Assembly (NCBI RefSeq): GCF_900113735.1
Contig: NZ_FOQM01000021.1
Coordinates: 62,001 to 126,000, forward strand
Length of the DNA: 64,000 nucleotides
Direction: 5' to 3'
Source: Bradyrhizobium sp. Gha
GTDB lineage: Bacteria; Pseudomonadota; Alphaproteobacteria; Rhizobiales; Xanthobacteraceae
Position numbers and translations under genes: made by a program. The notes below the pieces were generated by a model. That model was given only the letters and a program-made list of their open reading frames with translations, was not told where the DNA came from and made no database searches. Positions within the stretch are counted from its first letter, which is position 1. Every line of letters starts with the position of its first letter. This document shows positions 1 to 9,011 of the stretch, piece by piece.

Positions 1-1085
1 GGCGCCCACTTGGTCGCGGTGCGATAGGTATCGCAATCGAAGGGAATCGCCAGGCTCTCGAACCCGCCCCATGAGAAGCCCATGCCGAACAGCTTGAGCG
101 TGTTGAGCATTGTGTCGACGGCGCTCTGCGGCGACGGCTTCAGCACGATGCTGAACAGGCCGGAGGCGCCGGTGAAATCGCGCTTCCAGATCGCGTGGCC
201 CGGATCGGTCTCGAGCCCCGGATGCAGGACGCGCGCGACTTCGGGACGCGCCGCAAGCCAGCGCGCCATGTCGAGGCCGGAGCGATGGTGCTGCGCGAGC
301 CGCACCGACAGCGTGCGGAGGCCGCGGAGCGCCAGGAAGACGTCATCGGGGCCGGCGCAGACGCCGAGCAGGCGGATGCCTTCGGCAATTTGCGGCCAGG
401 TCTTGGCGTTGGCCGAGATGGTGCCGAACATGATGTCGGAATGGCCGCCGATATATTTCGTGGCGGCCTGCATGCTGATGTCGACACCCTGCTCGAGCGA
501 GCGGTGATACAGCGGCGTCGCCCAGGTGTTGTCGTCGATGACGAGCGCGTCACGCGCATGCGCCACTTCGGCGATGGCGCGGATATCAGGCATCTCGAAC
601 GATTGCGAGCCCGGCGCCTCGACCAGCACGGCACGGGTGTTGGGCTTGAACAATTTTTCGATGCCGGCGCCGATCAGCGGATCAAAGTAAGTGGTCTCGA
701 CCCCGTAGCGGGCGAGCATGCCGTTGCAGAAATTGCGCGAGGGCCGATAGATGTTGTCAACGACCAGCAGATGGTCGCCGGCCTTCAGCACCGAGAGCAG
801 AGTGGTGGAGATCGCCGACAGGCCCGACGGTACGATGCCGACGCCGGCGCATTGCGGTCCCTCCAGTGCCATCAGCGTGTCCTGGAACGCACGCGTGGTC
901 GGGGTGCCGTGGCGGCCATAGGTGAACTCGCCCCGATGGGCGTGCAGGTCCTCGGCGGTCGGGTAGAGCACGGTGGAGCCGTGGAACACCGGCGGATTGA
1001 CGAACCCCTTCTGCGCCTTGGTGTCGCGGCCGGAGGTGACCAGCCGGGTATCGGCATGCTGCTGTGCGGGGTGCGAGGAATCCAT
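1..1085 (-). CDS. metC: cystathionine beta-lyase, partial (C-terminus off the left edge)
   Basis: PLP-dependent lyase of the Cys/Met-metabolism family that cleaves cystathionine to homocysteine, pyruvate and ammonia in cytosolic methionine synthesis. Reading the minus strand from ATG at 1085 gives about 361 open codons that run off the window edge. The family is usually 390-400 residues, so a few tens of residues are missing. The protein starts MDSSHPAQQHADTR. The PLP-binding lysine is Lys210 in QAATKYIGGHSD, and the preceding VIDDNTWATPLYHR segment is typical of cystathionine beta-lyases. A gamma-lyase or a related transsulfuration enzyme is the main alternative. It is divergent from aapJ, with a 396-nt intergenic region. 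The large plus-strand ORFs over this segment are antisense shadows. Confidence 0.88.
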   Translation of the reverse strand, partial: MDSSHPAQQHADTRLVTSGRDTKAQKGFVNPPVFHGSTVLYPTAEDLHAHRGEFTYGRHGTPTTRAFQDTLMALEGPQCAGVGIVPSGLSAISTTLLSVLKAGDHLLVVDNIYRPSRNFCNGMLARYGVETTYFDPLIGAGIEKLFKPNTRAVLVEAPGSQSFEMPDIRAIAEVAHARDALVIDDNTWATPLYHRSLEQGVDISMQAATKYIGGHSDIMFGTISANAKTWPQIAEGIRLLGVCAGPDDVFLALRGLRTLSVRLAQHHRSGLDMARWLAARPEVARVLHPGLETDPGHAIWKRDFTGASGLFSIVLKPSPQSAVDTMLNTLKLFGMGFSWGGFESLAIPFDCDTYRTATKWA

Positions 1086-1481
1086 GCGTCTGCTTTCAAA
1101 ACGGCGTTTCCGCCGGGCGCGGATCGCACGGCCGGGGGCGGCTTGGAGGCCGCGGGCGTTAATAACAGAACACAGAAGAGTCCCGTCAACCCCTTGACCC
1201 GGCTCGCCAGTCGTTCTGTGATGCGCAGGTGCTATTCAGTCGCCGCATGTTGAGGGGCCTGCCGCGACCTTCGATCCATCGTTTGACCGAACCTTGCGTC
1301 ACAGCCACAACGGCGGGCGCCTTCGGCGGGGATTAAGGTATGGCCTCCCAGGATCGGCGAGTGTTCGGCAAGGTTTTCCAGCATGACTCTTGCAAGGCAG
1401 ATCCTAAGCAGGATTGCCCTGGCGGAGACGATCCTGAGACAACGTTCCTGACCTTGAGACGACCTTGAAAGGCCTGAAACC
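1086..1481. other. intergenic region between divergent metC and aapJ
   Basis: About 396 nt without a convincing gene. It must hold the promoters for metC (leftward) and the aap operon (rightward). I see no clear -35/-10 pair, SAM riboswitch fold or strong palindrome. A purine-rich GAAAGG lies about 9 nt upstream of the aapJ start and can act as its ribosome binding site. Confidence 0.5.
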
Positions 1482-2498
1482 ATGAAACGCGTCACCCTGG
1501 CTCTCTCTCTTGCTCTCGCCGCCGGCCTCTCTGGCCAGGCCGCCAACGCGCAAACGCTCAAGACCGTCAAGGATCGGGGCATGCTGTCCTGCGGCGTCAG
1601 CCAGGGCTTGCCGGGCTTCTCGTCGCCTGATGACAAGGGCAACTGGACCGGGCTCGACGTCGACGTCTGCCGCGCCGTGGCCGCCGCGATCTTCAACGAC
1701 CCGACGAAAGTGAAGTTCGTGCCGACCTCGGCCAAGGACCGCTTCACCGCACTGCAATCCGGCGAGATCGACCTGCTCTCGCGCAACACCACTTGGACCC
1801 TCTCGCGCGACACCTCGCTCGGCGCGAATTTCACCGGGGTGACCTATTATGACGGGCAGGGCTTCATGGTGAAGAAGTCGCTCAAGGTGAATTCCGCGCT
1901 GGAGCTCAACAGCGCATCCGTTTGCGTGCAAACCGGCACCACCACCGAGCAGAACCTGGCCGACTACTTCAAGGCCAACAACATGAAGTACGAGGTGATC
2001 GCGTTCGGCACCAACGACGAAACCGTCAAGGCCTATGAAGCCGGTCGCTGCGACGTCTTCACCACCGACCAGTCCGGCCTCTACGCCAACCGTCTGAAGC
2101 TCGCCAATCCCAACGATCATATGGTTCTCCCGGAAATCATCTCGAAGGAGCCGCTCGGACCGATGGTGCGCCACGGCGACGACCAGTGGTTCGATCTCGT
2201 GAAATGGACGCTATTCGCCATGGTGACCGCCGAGGAACTTGGCATCACCTCGAAGAATGTCGACGAGAAAGCCAAGATGGAGAATCCGGAGCTGAAACGT
2301 GTCCTCGGCACCGACGGCAATTTCGGCGAGCAGCTCGGCGTGACCAATGATTGGGTGATCCGTATCGTGAAGGCCGTCGGCAATTACGGCGAGATGTTCG
2401 ATCGCAATGTCGGCTCCGGTTCGCCCCTCGCCATCAACCGGGGTCTGAACAATCTCTGGAACAAGGGTGGTCTTCAGTACGCGCCCCCGATCCGCTGA
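1482..2498 (+). CDS. aapJ: general L-amino acid ABC transporter, periplasmic binding protein
   Basis: Family 3 solute-binding protein (338 aa) that captures L-amino acids in the periplasm for the AapQMP membrane complex. A signal peptide covers about residues 1-23, with predicted cleavage after ANA. The mature part has the family pattern MLSCGVSQGLPGFS, then GLDVDVCRAVAAAIF and a TTWTLSRDT block characteristic of AapJ/BztA rather than of short PAAT binding proteins. It is the first gene of an aapJQMP operon; aapQ begins 27 nt downstream. In rhizobia this system also affects amino-acid efflux and nitrogen regulation (family knowledge), but no NtrC-type site was recognised upstream here. Confidence 0.92.
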   Translation: MKRVTLALSLALAAGLSGQAANAQTLKTVKDRGMLSCGVSQGLPGFSSPDDKGNWTGLDVDVCRAVAAAIFNDPTKVKFVPTSAKDRFTALQSGEIDLLSRNTTWTLSRDTSLGANFTGVTYYDGQGFMVKKSLKVNSALELNSASVCVQTGTTTEQNLADYFKANNMKYEVIAFGTNDETVKAYEAGRCDVFTTDQSGLYANRLKLANPNDHMVLPEIISKEPLGPMVRHGDDQWFDLVKWTLFAMVTAEELGITSKNVDEKAKMENPELKRVLGTDGNFGEQLGVTNDWVIRIVKAVGNYGEMFDRNVGSGSPLAINRGLNNLWNKGGLQYAPPIR

Positions 2499-2525
2499 TC
2501 CCGCTCGATCAGCCGGCAAACGGCA

Positions 2526-3731
2526 ATGAGCACCGAGGCTCGTAAACCGCCGCTCCAGATCGCCCTGAAGATCAGGCGCCTTCTGGGTGGCAAGGCAGGC
2601 TGGAACGGCGTTGCCGTCCAGTTCGCCTTTGCGGCGGTGTTGGGTTGGGTCGCCTACGAGATCATCTCGAATGCGCGAGCCAACCTCGAAAAACAGCACA
2701 TTGCAGCCGGCTTCGGCTTCCTTGCCAACAATGCCGGTTTCGACGTCAACCAGACCCTGATTTCCTACACCGGCTCCGACACGTTCCTGCGCGTGTTCGT
2801 GGTCGGGCTTCTGAATACGCTCGTGGTCTCGGTGGTGGGCATCGTGTTCTCCACCTTGATCGGCTTCGTCGTCGCGCTGTGCCGGCTGTCGCCGAACTGG
2901 CTGGTGTCGCGCGTCGGCGAGATCTACGTCGAGATCATCCGCAATTTGCCGCTGCTGTTCCAGATCCTGTTCTGGTACCTGGCGGTGCTCGCGGCGCTGC
3001 CCAATCCCAGGCAGAGCATTTCGTTGCTGGGCATCGCCTTCATCAGCAATCGTGGCCTCGTCATTCCTCAGCCGATTGGCCAGGCCGGGCTGGAGCCGTT
3101 CGTGGCGGCCCTGGTGTTCGGCATCGTCGCGGCGCTGAGCTTGCGCATCTACGCGCGGCGGGCGCTGTTCCTGCGCGGGCAGTTGATCCGCATCTGGCCT
3201 TACGTGCTGGGCCTGTTGATCGGCTTGCCGCTCGTCACGATGGCGGTGTTCGGTCTGCCCTTCACGGTCGAGCTGCCGCAGCTCAAGGGTTTTAATTTCG
3301 CCGGCGGCGCGCGCATCATTCCGGAATTCGTCGCGCTGACGCTGGCGCTGTCGACCTACACGGCTGCCTTCGTCGCGGAGATCGTGCGCGCCGGTATCCT
3401 GTCCGTCCACACTGGGCAAATGGAGGCGGGAGCCTCGCTCGGCCTTTCCCGCGGCAACACGCTGCGGCTGATCGTGGTGCCGCAGGCCATGCGCGTGATC
3501 GTGCCGCCGTTGACCAATCAGTACCTCAATCTGACCAAGAATTCCTCACTCGCGGTCGCGATCGGCTATCCCGACCTGGTATCGGTATGGGCGGGCACGT
3601 CACTGAGCCAGACCGGGCAGGCGATCGAGATCATCGCCATGACAATGGGTGTCTATCTCCTGATTTCCCTCTTCACCAGCGCCCTGATGAGCATCTATGG
3701 CTGGCGACTTAGCCGGAGTCTCGGCGCATGA
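2526..3731 (+). CDS. aapQ: general L-amino acid ABC transporter, permease AapQ
   Basis: Inner-membrane permease (401 aa) of the BPD_transp_1 superfamily, one half of the AapQM heterodimer that passes L-amino acids across the membrane. It has the long N-terminal part with an early transmembrane segment typical of AapQ/BztB. The transport domain starts near residue 95 (LLNTLVVSVVGIVFSTLIG). The cytoplasmic EAA loop is GASLGLSRGNTLRLIVVPQA near residues 301-320. The stop codon overlaps the aapM start as ATGA at 3728-3731, which points to translational coupling. Confidence 0.92.
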   Translation: MSTEARKPPLQIALKIRRLLGGKAGWNGVAVQFAFAAVLGWVAYEIISNARANLEKQHIAAGFGFLANNAGFDVNQTLISYTGSDTFLRVFVVGLLNTLVVSVVGIVFSTLIGFVVALCRLSPNWLVSRVGEIYVEIIRNLPLLFQILFWYLAVLAALPNPRQSISLLGIAFISNRGLVIPQPIGQAGLEPFVAALVFGIVAALSLRIYARRALFLRGQLIRIWPYVLGLLIGLPLVTMAVFGLPFTVELPQLKGFNFAGGARIIPEFVALTLALSTYTAAFVAEIVRAGILSVHTGQMEAGASLGLSRGNTLRLIVVPQAMRVIVPPLTNQYLNLTKNSSLAVAIGYPDLVSVWAGTSLSQTGQAIEIIAMTMGVYLLISLFTSALMSIYGWRLSRSLGA

Positions 3732-5248
3732 GCGACATCACCGCCTCGTCCTTCGTCCGTCAGGACCTGGTCAGCGAGCGCCCCGCGCCGATCAAGACAT
3801 CAGGGCTTGTCGGCCTGCTGCGCACCCGCCTGTTGAACTCGCCGACCAATATTCTGCTCACCATCGTCGGCCTCCTGCTGCTCTGGTTCACGATCATTCC
3901 GTCCGTCAGATTCCTTGTCGTCGATGCGGTCTGGACCGGCAGCGACCGCGGCGCCTGCCTGACCGAGAACGCCGGTTTCGCGGTCGGCGCCTGCTGGCCC
4001 TACATCCAGGCCAAGCTGCCGCAGTTGATCTACGGCTTCTATCCCGAGGCCGAGCGCTGGCGGGTCGATCTTGCGCTGATCCTGGCGGCAGCCCTGCTGC
4101 TGCCGCTGCTGATTCCGCGGCTGCCGGCCAAAGGCCTCAACGCCGGCCTGTTCTTCCTGGCGTTTCCTGCCGTGGCGTTCTTCCTGCTCCATGGCGGCGG
4201 CATCACCGGCTTCGGCCTGAGCTGGACGGCCGGCCTGCTTGAATTGTTCGACGACAGCATCGTCAGCGCCGGGCAGGTCGTGCTCGGCCTGAGTGGGACA
4301 TCGGCCATCGCGCCGCTCTTGTGGCTCATTGGTCATCTCATCACGCTGCTCGGCGTCGCGATTCATTGGCTGATCTTCCCGCTGACCTGGCTGCGCGACC
4401 AGATCCAGCAAACAGGCCAGCCGGTCTGGGTCGACCTCGTCCTCACGGCCGCGTTCGTCTCGCTGACCGGCTTTGTCCTCGGTGGCGGCATGCGCGGCGG
4501 CGGGCGCGCGCTCGGGTCCAGCATCGCCACCTTTGTCGCCGTCGCGATCATCATCAAGCTGATGGGCCTCGACCACGGCGGGCTGCCGATCGTCGCCACC
4601 AATCTCTGGGGCGGCCTGCTGGTGACGCTGGTGGTCTCGGTCACCGGCATCGTCACCTCGCTGCCGATCGGCATCGCGCTGGCGCTCGGCCGGCGCGCTT
4701 CCATCCCCCTGATCCGGATCTTCTCGATTGCCTTCATCGAGTTCTGGCGCGGCGTGCCGCTGATCACCGTGCTGTTCTTCGCGACCTACATGCTGCCGCT
4801 ATTCCTGCCGGGCAATTTCTCCGTCGACGGTCTGGTGCGCGCGCTGATCGGCATCGCATTGTTCACCGGCGCCTACCAGGCCGAGAACGTTCGCGGCGGG
4901 CTCGCCGCGATCCCGCGCGGGCAGAGCGAGGCGGCGGCGGCGCTCGGGCTGTCGTGGTGGAAGACGACCGCGCTGATCGTGCTGCCGCAGGCCCTGCGTC
5001 ACGTCATTCCGAACCTCGTCAACAGCTTCATCTCGCTGTTCAAGGACACCTCGCTGGTCTCGATCGTGGCGCTGTTTGACCTGTTGGGCTCGCTCCGGGC
5101 CTCGTTCTCGGATCCGAAATGGGCGACGCCGTCGACGGCGTTCACCGGCTTTGCCTTCGCCGGCATCATCTATTTCCTGTTCTGCTTCGGAATGTCGCGC
5201 TATTCACTTTTCGTCGAGCGCCGTCTCAACGCCCACCGCCGCAACTGA
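3728..5248 (+). CDS. aapM: general L-amino acid ABC transporter, permease AapM
   Basis: Second membrane subunit (506 aa) of the Aap importer. It is longer than AapQ because extra transmembrane helices precede the conserved permease domain, as is usual for AapM/BztC. The transport domain begins near residue 295 ([19 protein letters not shown]). The EAA loop reads [20 protein letters not shown] near residues 399-418. Translation is probably coupled to aapQ through the ATGA overlap, and aapP follows after 11 nt. Confidence 0.92.
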   Translation: MSDITASSFVRQDLVSERPAPIKTSGLVGLLRTRLLNSPTNILLTIVGLLLLWFTIIPSVRFLVVDAVWTGSDRGACLTENAGFAVGACWPYIQAKLPQLIYGFYPEAERWRVDLALILAAALLLPLLIPRLPAKGLNAGLFFLAFPAVAFFLLHGGGITGFGLSWTAGLLELFDDSIVSAGQVVLGLSGTSAIAPLLWLIGHLITLLGVAIHWLIFPLTWLRDQIQQTGQPVWVDLVLTAAFVSLTGFVLGGGMRGGGRALGSSIATFVAVAIIIKLMGLDHGGLPIVATNLWGGLLVTLVVSVTGIVTSLPIGIALALGRRASIPLIRIFSIAFIEFWRGVPLITVLFFATYMLPLFLPGNFSVDGLVRALIGIALFTGAYQAENVRGGLAAIPRGQSEAAAALGLSWWKTTALIVLPQALRHVIPNLVNSFISLFKDTSLVSIVALFDLLGSLRASFSDPKWATPSTAFTGFAFAGIIYFLFCFGMSRYSLFVERRLNAHRRN

Positions 5249-5259
5249 TCGAGGCCGTC

Positions 5260-6000
5260 ATGCCTGCTGACCCCATCGTCAACATTTCCGGTCTCAACAA
5301 GTGGTACGGCGAATTTCACGTGCTGCGTGACATCGACCTCGAGGTCGTCAAGGGTGAGCGCATCGTGATCTGCGGCCCGTCAGGCTCGGGCAAGTCGACC
5401 CTGATCCGCTGCATCAACGCGCTGGAGGAATTTCAGGAGGGCCAGATCGTCGTTGACGGCATCGAGCTCGGCCCGAACTTGAAGCATGTCGATGCCGTGC
5501 GGCGCGAGGTCGGCATGGTGTTCCAGAGCTTCAATCTGTTCCCGCACCTGACCGTGCTGGACAATTGCACGCTGGCGCCGATCTGGGTGCGCAACATCCC
5601 CAAGAAGGACGCCGAGGAAACCGCGATGAAATTCCTGGAGCGGGTGAAGATCCCGCACCAGGCCAACAAGTTTCCCGGCCAGATGTCCGGGGGCCAACAG
5701 CAACGCGTCGCCATCGCGCGCGCCCTGACCATGAATCCGAAGGTGATGCTGTTCGACGAGCCGACCTCGGCGCTCGATCCTGAAATGGTCAAGGAGGTCC
5801 TCGACACCATGGTCGATCTTGCCGGGGAGGGCATGACCATGCTGGTCGTCACCCACGAGATGGGCTTTGCCAAGGAAGTCGCCAACCGCGTCGTGTTCAT
5901 GGACGCCGGCCAGATCATCGAGGCCAACACGCCGAACGAATTCTTCGCCACCCCGCAGCACGCCCGCACGAAGCTGTTCTTGAGCCAGATCCTGCGCTGA
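5260..6000 (+). CDS. aapP: general L-amino acid ABC transporter, ATP-binding protein
   Basis: ATPase subunit (246 aa) that energises AapJQM import at the cytoplasmic face. Walker [10 protein letters not shown] is at residues 39-47, the Q-loop in [16 protein letters not shown], the ABC signature SGGQQQR, Walker [11 protein letters not shown], and the switch histidine in VVTHEMGFA. The start was placed at ATG 5260, 11 nt after the aapM stop. The frame stays open further upstream, but only inside aapM. It ends 9 nt before the convergent cysK, with no room for a conventional terminator. Confidence 0.93.
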   Translation: MPADPIVNISGLNKWYGEFHVLRDIDLEVVKGERIVICGPSGSGKSTLIRCINALEEFQEGQIVVDGIELGPNLKHVDAVRREVGMVFQSFNLFPHLTVLDNCTLAPIWVRNIPKKDAEETAMKFLERVKIPHQANKFPGQMSGGQQQRVAIARALTMNPKVMLFDEPTSALDPEMVKEVLDTMVDLAGEGMTMLVVTHEMGFAKEVANRVVFMDAGQIIEANTPNEFFATPQHARTKLFLSQILR

Positions 6001-6009
6001 TCTCGCTGA

Positions 6010-7044
6010 CTAGACGAACGGCAATTTGATGTTGCTGCGCTTCTCCAGCCATTCCGGCACGGGAAGGTTCTTGGCGCGCATGAAATCGGCGTTGAACAGT
6101 TTTGACTGATAGCGGCTGCCGGAATCGCAGAGAATGGTGACGATGGTCTTGCCCGGCCCGAGCTGCTTGGCGAGGCGCATCGCGCCCACAATGTTGATGC
6201 CAGTCGATCCGCCGAGGCACAGGCCTTCGTGCTGGAGCAGCTCGTAGATCACCGTAACAGCTTCGGCATCGGGAATGAGGAAGGCATCATCGACCTTCGC
6301 ACTCTCGACGATTGCGGTCGCGCGACCGAGGCCAATGCCTTCCGTGATGGAGTCGCCGGGGCTCGCCTTGGCGGTGCCGGTCCTGAAATATTCGAACATG
6401 CCGGCGCCGTGCGGATCGGCGCAGGCAATCCGGACGTCCCTGTTCTTCTCTTTCAGATAGCGGCTGGTGCCGGCGAGCGTGCCGCCGCTGCCGACCGAGC
6501 AGACGAAGCCGTCGACCTTGCCGCCGGTCTGTTGCCAGATTTCGGGACCGGTCGACTCATAATGAGCCTTGGCGTTGTCGAGGTTGTTCCACTGGTCGGC
6601 GAACAGGACGCCGTTCGGCTCGGTCTTGCGCAGCTCGTCGGCAAGACGGCGGCCGACATGCTGGTAATTGTTCGGGTTGGAGTAGGGCAGCGCTGGCGAT
6701 TCCAGCAGCTGGGCGCCGCACAGCTTCAGAAAATCCTTCTTCTCCTGGCTCTGCGTCTCCGGGATCACGATCAGCGTGCGATAGCCGCGCGCGCTCGCCA
6801 CCACCGCAAGGCCGATGCCGGTGTTGCCGGCGGTCGCTTCCACCACCAGGCCGCCCGGCTTCAGCTCGCCGCGCTTCTCGGCTTCCTGAATCATCCATTT
6901 GCCGGCGCGATCCTTGACCGATTGGCCGGGATTCATGAACTCGGCCTTGCCGAGGATCGTGCAGCCGGTCAATTCGGAGGCGCGCTTGAGCTTGATGAGC
7001 GGAGTGTTGCCGATGGCGTCGACAACGTCGTTTTTGATGGTCAT
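6010..7044 (-). CDS. cysK: cysteine synthase A (O-acetylserine sulfhydrylase)
   Basis: PLP enzyme (344 aa) making L-cysteine from O-acetylserine and sulfide in the cytosol. The PLP lysine is Lys44 in PGQSVKDRAG, the substrate loop is TAGNTGIG, and the phosphate-binding loop is in SVGSGGTLAG. It belongs to the longer, roughly 345-aa CysK form common in alphaproteobacteria, with the NNYQHVGRRLADELR insert; cystathionine beta-synthase-like activity cannot be excluded from sequence alone. The ATG at 7044 (MTIKNDVVDAIG) is preferred over an in-frame TTG 12 nt upstream. A perfect 9-bp hairpin lies 34 nt upstream of the start (7078-7098). Convergent with the aap operon. Confidence 0.9.
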   Translation of the reverse strand: MTIKNDVVDAIGNTPLIKLKRASELTGCTILGKAEFMNPGQSVKDRAGKWMIQEAEKRGELKPGGLVVEATAGNTGIGLAVVASARGYRTLIVIPETQSQEKKDFLKLCGAQLLESPALPYSNPNNYQHVGRRLADELRKTEPNGVLFADQWNNLDNAKAHYESTGPEIWQQTGGKVDGFVCSVGSGGTLAGTSRYLKEKNRDVRIACADPHGAGMFEYFRTGTAKASPGDSITEGIGLGRATAIVESAKVDDAFLIPDAEAVTVIYELLQHEGLCLGGSTGINIVGAMRLAKQLGPGKTIVTILCDSGSRYQSKLFNADFMRAKNLPVPEWLEKRSNIKLPFV

Positions 7045-7077
7045 GTCAGGCAACACCGGCTGGTTTCGCGATTGGAC

Positions 7078-7098
7078 GCGACCCTAAAGTAGGGTCGC
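7078..7098. promoter_or_regulatory. perfect 9-bp inverted repeat upstream of cysK
   Basis: GCGACCCTA (7078-7086), loop AAG, TAGGGTCGC (7090-7098). It lies 34 nt upstream of the cysK ATG. It could be a dimeric regulator operator or a hairpin in the cysK 5' untranslated region. No factor is assigned. The symmetry is seen directly; the function is inference. Confidence 0.45.
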
Positions 7099-7535
7099 AG
7101 GACACACAAGGCGAGGGCGCACACTCTCATTGCTGAATTGCGAAGGTGGCCTGCCCACGGATCGGCTTTGCCCCGACGGATCGAAGGCGACGATCGAAAG
7201 CCAACAATCGCAGGATAGCGAAGCTGGCGCGAACGATGTGGCTGCAATACCACATGAAATCTTCGTAAGCTTGATTGTGTTTCTGAAGTCTGTTGGAAGC
7301 TGAAAAAAGACTGCAAGACAGGCACTTCTTACATTTCGAGAGCCCCTGCGCCGGCGCGTTCGGTTGTGCGTTTCGCAGGTGCGGGACTGTCCCGCGGTTC
7401 CGCGCCCGGCTAGTATTGCTTCCAGGTCTGCAGAAAGCATCACGCCGTGAACGAGTTGGATCAACGCCTCCCGCCGTCTGCCCGCGAATCGGCCAATCCG
7501 GCCGCGCGGGGGCGGCATGATCTGTCCGGCGGGGG
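7099..7535. other. intergenic region upstream of the efflux operon
   Basis: About 437 nt between the cysK leader and the NodT-like gene. The open frames here overlap each other on both strands and have no recognisable products. One small inverted repeat is visible: ATGTGG (7236-7241), 8-nt loop, CCACAT (7250-7255). No transcriptional regulator gene is present, although RND operons often have one next door. Confidence 0.45.
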
Positions 7536-9011
7536 GTGGATGTGACACAGCGGGTTCCGGCCGTTGCCACCAGGCGCTTCCTCGATCCTGCGCTCCGCAC
7601 GCTGCGAGCGGTCGCAGTCGTGTGCCTGGCGTCGAGTTCGGGCGCCTGCGTGCTGACCCAGGACCTTCCCGATCCCGCGCTCGATGTGCCCGCGCAATAC
7701 AAATATGCCGGCAAGACGGATGCGCCGCCGACTCTGGATTGGTGGCGCGGCTTCCGCTCGGCGGAGCTGACACAGCTGATGGAGGAGGCGCAGACCGTCA
7801 ACCTCGATATCGCAGCCGCGGTCTCGCGCATCGTCGAGGCCGACGCCCAGGCGCGGCAGGCCGGCGCGGCGCTGCTGCCGAGTTTGTCAGGGAGCGGGCA
7901 GGAAACCTATTCGCGCACCTCGGGCTCGAGCTCGTCGGGCCTGACCAACGGCGGCCGCGAGGTCGTCAATTACTCCGCGTCGCTCAGCGCCAGCTACCAG
8001 CTCGATTTCTGGGGCCAGAACCGCGACGCGCTCCAAACGGCGGAGGAGACCGCCAAGGCCAACCGCTTCGACCGCGACACCGTCGCGCTGACGACGCTCG
8101 CAGCGGTCGCCAATGCCTATTTCCAGGTGCTGTCGTCGCAGGACCGCCTGCGCACCGCCCAGCGCAACATCGCCAGCGCCCAGCGTATCCTCGATGCCAT
8201 CCGCGAGCGCCGCAAGGCCGGCACGGGTACCGACCTCGACGTCGCCCAGCAGGAGAGCGTGCTGGCCAATCAGAAGGCGCTGGTGCCGCCGCTGCGCCAG
8301 ACCCTCGACCAGAACACCAATGCACTCGCCGTGCTGGTGTCGCGTCCGCCCGAGAGCGTGCGCCTTGCGGGTGGCTCGCTGGACAGGATCGCCATCCCGC
8401 GCGTGACGCCCGGCCTGCCGTCGGAGCTCCTCACGCAGCGGCCGGACATCCGTCGGCAGGAGGCGCAGCTGGCCTCCGCCACCGCCAATATCGGCAACGC
8501 GCGCGCGCAGTTCTTCCCGACCATCCAACTCACCGGGAATGGCGGCTACCAGAGCTCGGCACTGGTCTCACTGTTCCAGCCGCACGCAGCGTTCTTCCAG
8601 CTTGTCGGCAGCGCGACACAGCCGATCTTCGACGGCGGCAAGATCCTCGGCAATTTCGAATATGCCAAGGCGCGGCAGGAGGAATTGCTGCAAACCTACC
8701 GCAAGACCATCGTCCAGGCCTTCACCGACGTCGACAACGCACTATTTTCAATAAGGCAGACCACGATCAAGCTGCAATTGCAGCGCGATGTCGTCAACGC
8801 TTCGCGGCGCGCCTTCGATCTTGCCGAGCAACAGCTGCGCGCCGGCACGGCCGACATCGTGACCGTGCTCAACACCCAGCTGACGCTGTTCCAGGCCGAA
8901 GACACGCTGTCGCAAGCGCAGCTCGCACGCCTTCTCGCCATCGTCAGCCTGTATCAGGCGCTCGGCGGCGGCTGGGAGCCGCGAATGGAGAAACCGGTCA
9001 ATGCTCTTTAA
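7536..9011 (+). CDS. NodT-like outer membrane efflux factor (lipoprotein, RND type)
   Basis: Outer membrane channel (491 aa) of the OprM/NodT family that completes a tripartite efflux pump. A hydrophobic leader is followed by a possible lipidated cysteine in SSSGACVL near residue 44; the residue three before the cysteine is Ser, so the lipobox is weak. The conserved DWWRGF block and two OEP repeats follow, including the typical GLPSELLTQRPDIR and FFPTIQLTG segments. The start is GTG at 7536. An in-frame GTG at 7542 lies at a better distance from the G-rich run at 7531-7536 and may be the true start. The stop overlaps the downstream adaptor start (9001), so this is the first gene of a four-gene efflux operon. 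Confidence 0.85.
   Translation: MDVTQRVPAVATRRFLDPALRTLRAVAVVCLASSSGACVLTQDLPDPALDVPAQYKYAGKTDAPPTLDWWRGFRSAELTQLMEEAQTVNLDIAAAVSRIVEADAQARQAGAALLPSLSGSGQETYSRTSGSSSSGLTNGGREVVNYSASLSASYQLDFWGQNRDALQTAEETAKANRFDRDTVALTTLAAVANAYFQVLSSQDRLRTAQRNIASAQRILDAIRERRKAGTGTDLDVAQQESVLANQKALVPPLRQTLDQNTNALAVLVSRPPESVRLAGGSLDRIAIPRVTPGLPSELLTQRPDIRRQEAQLASATANIGNARAQFFPTIQLTGNGGYQSSALVSLFQPHAAFFQLVGSATQPIFDGGKILGNFEYAKARQEELLQTYRKTIVQAFTDVDNALFSIRQTTIKLQLQRDVVNASRRAFDLAEQQLRAGTADIVTVLNTQLTLFQAEDTLSQAQLARLLAIVSLYQALGGGWEPRMEKPVNAL

Noticed and set aside
195-1253. 352-codon plus-strand ORF at the left edge
   Set aside because: Antisense to metC, whose PLP-lysine motif and full frame are clear on the minus strand.
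7236-7255. Small inverted repeat ATGTGG-N8-CCACAT as an efflux operator
   Set aside because: Only 6-bp arms and nearly 300 nt from the start codon; too weak to report as a separate site.
7084-7831. Two overlapping minus-strand ORFs of 229 and 234 codons upstream of the NodT-like gene
   Set aside because: They overlap each other and the start of the efflux gene, are Arg/Ser/Pro-rich, and show no domain.
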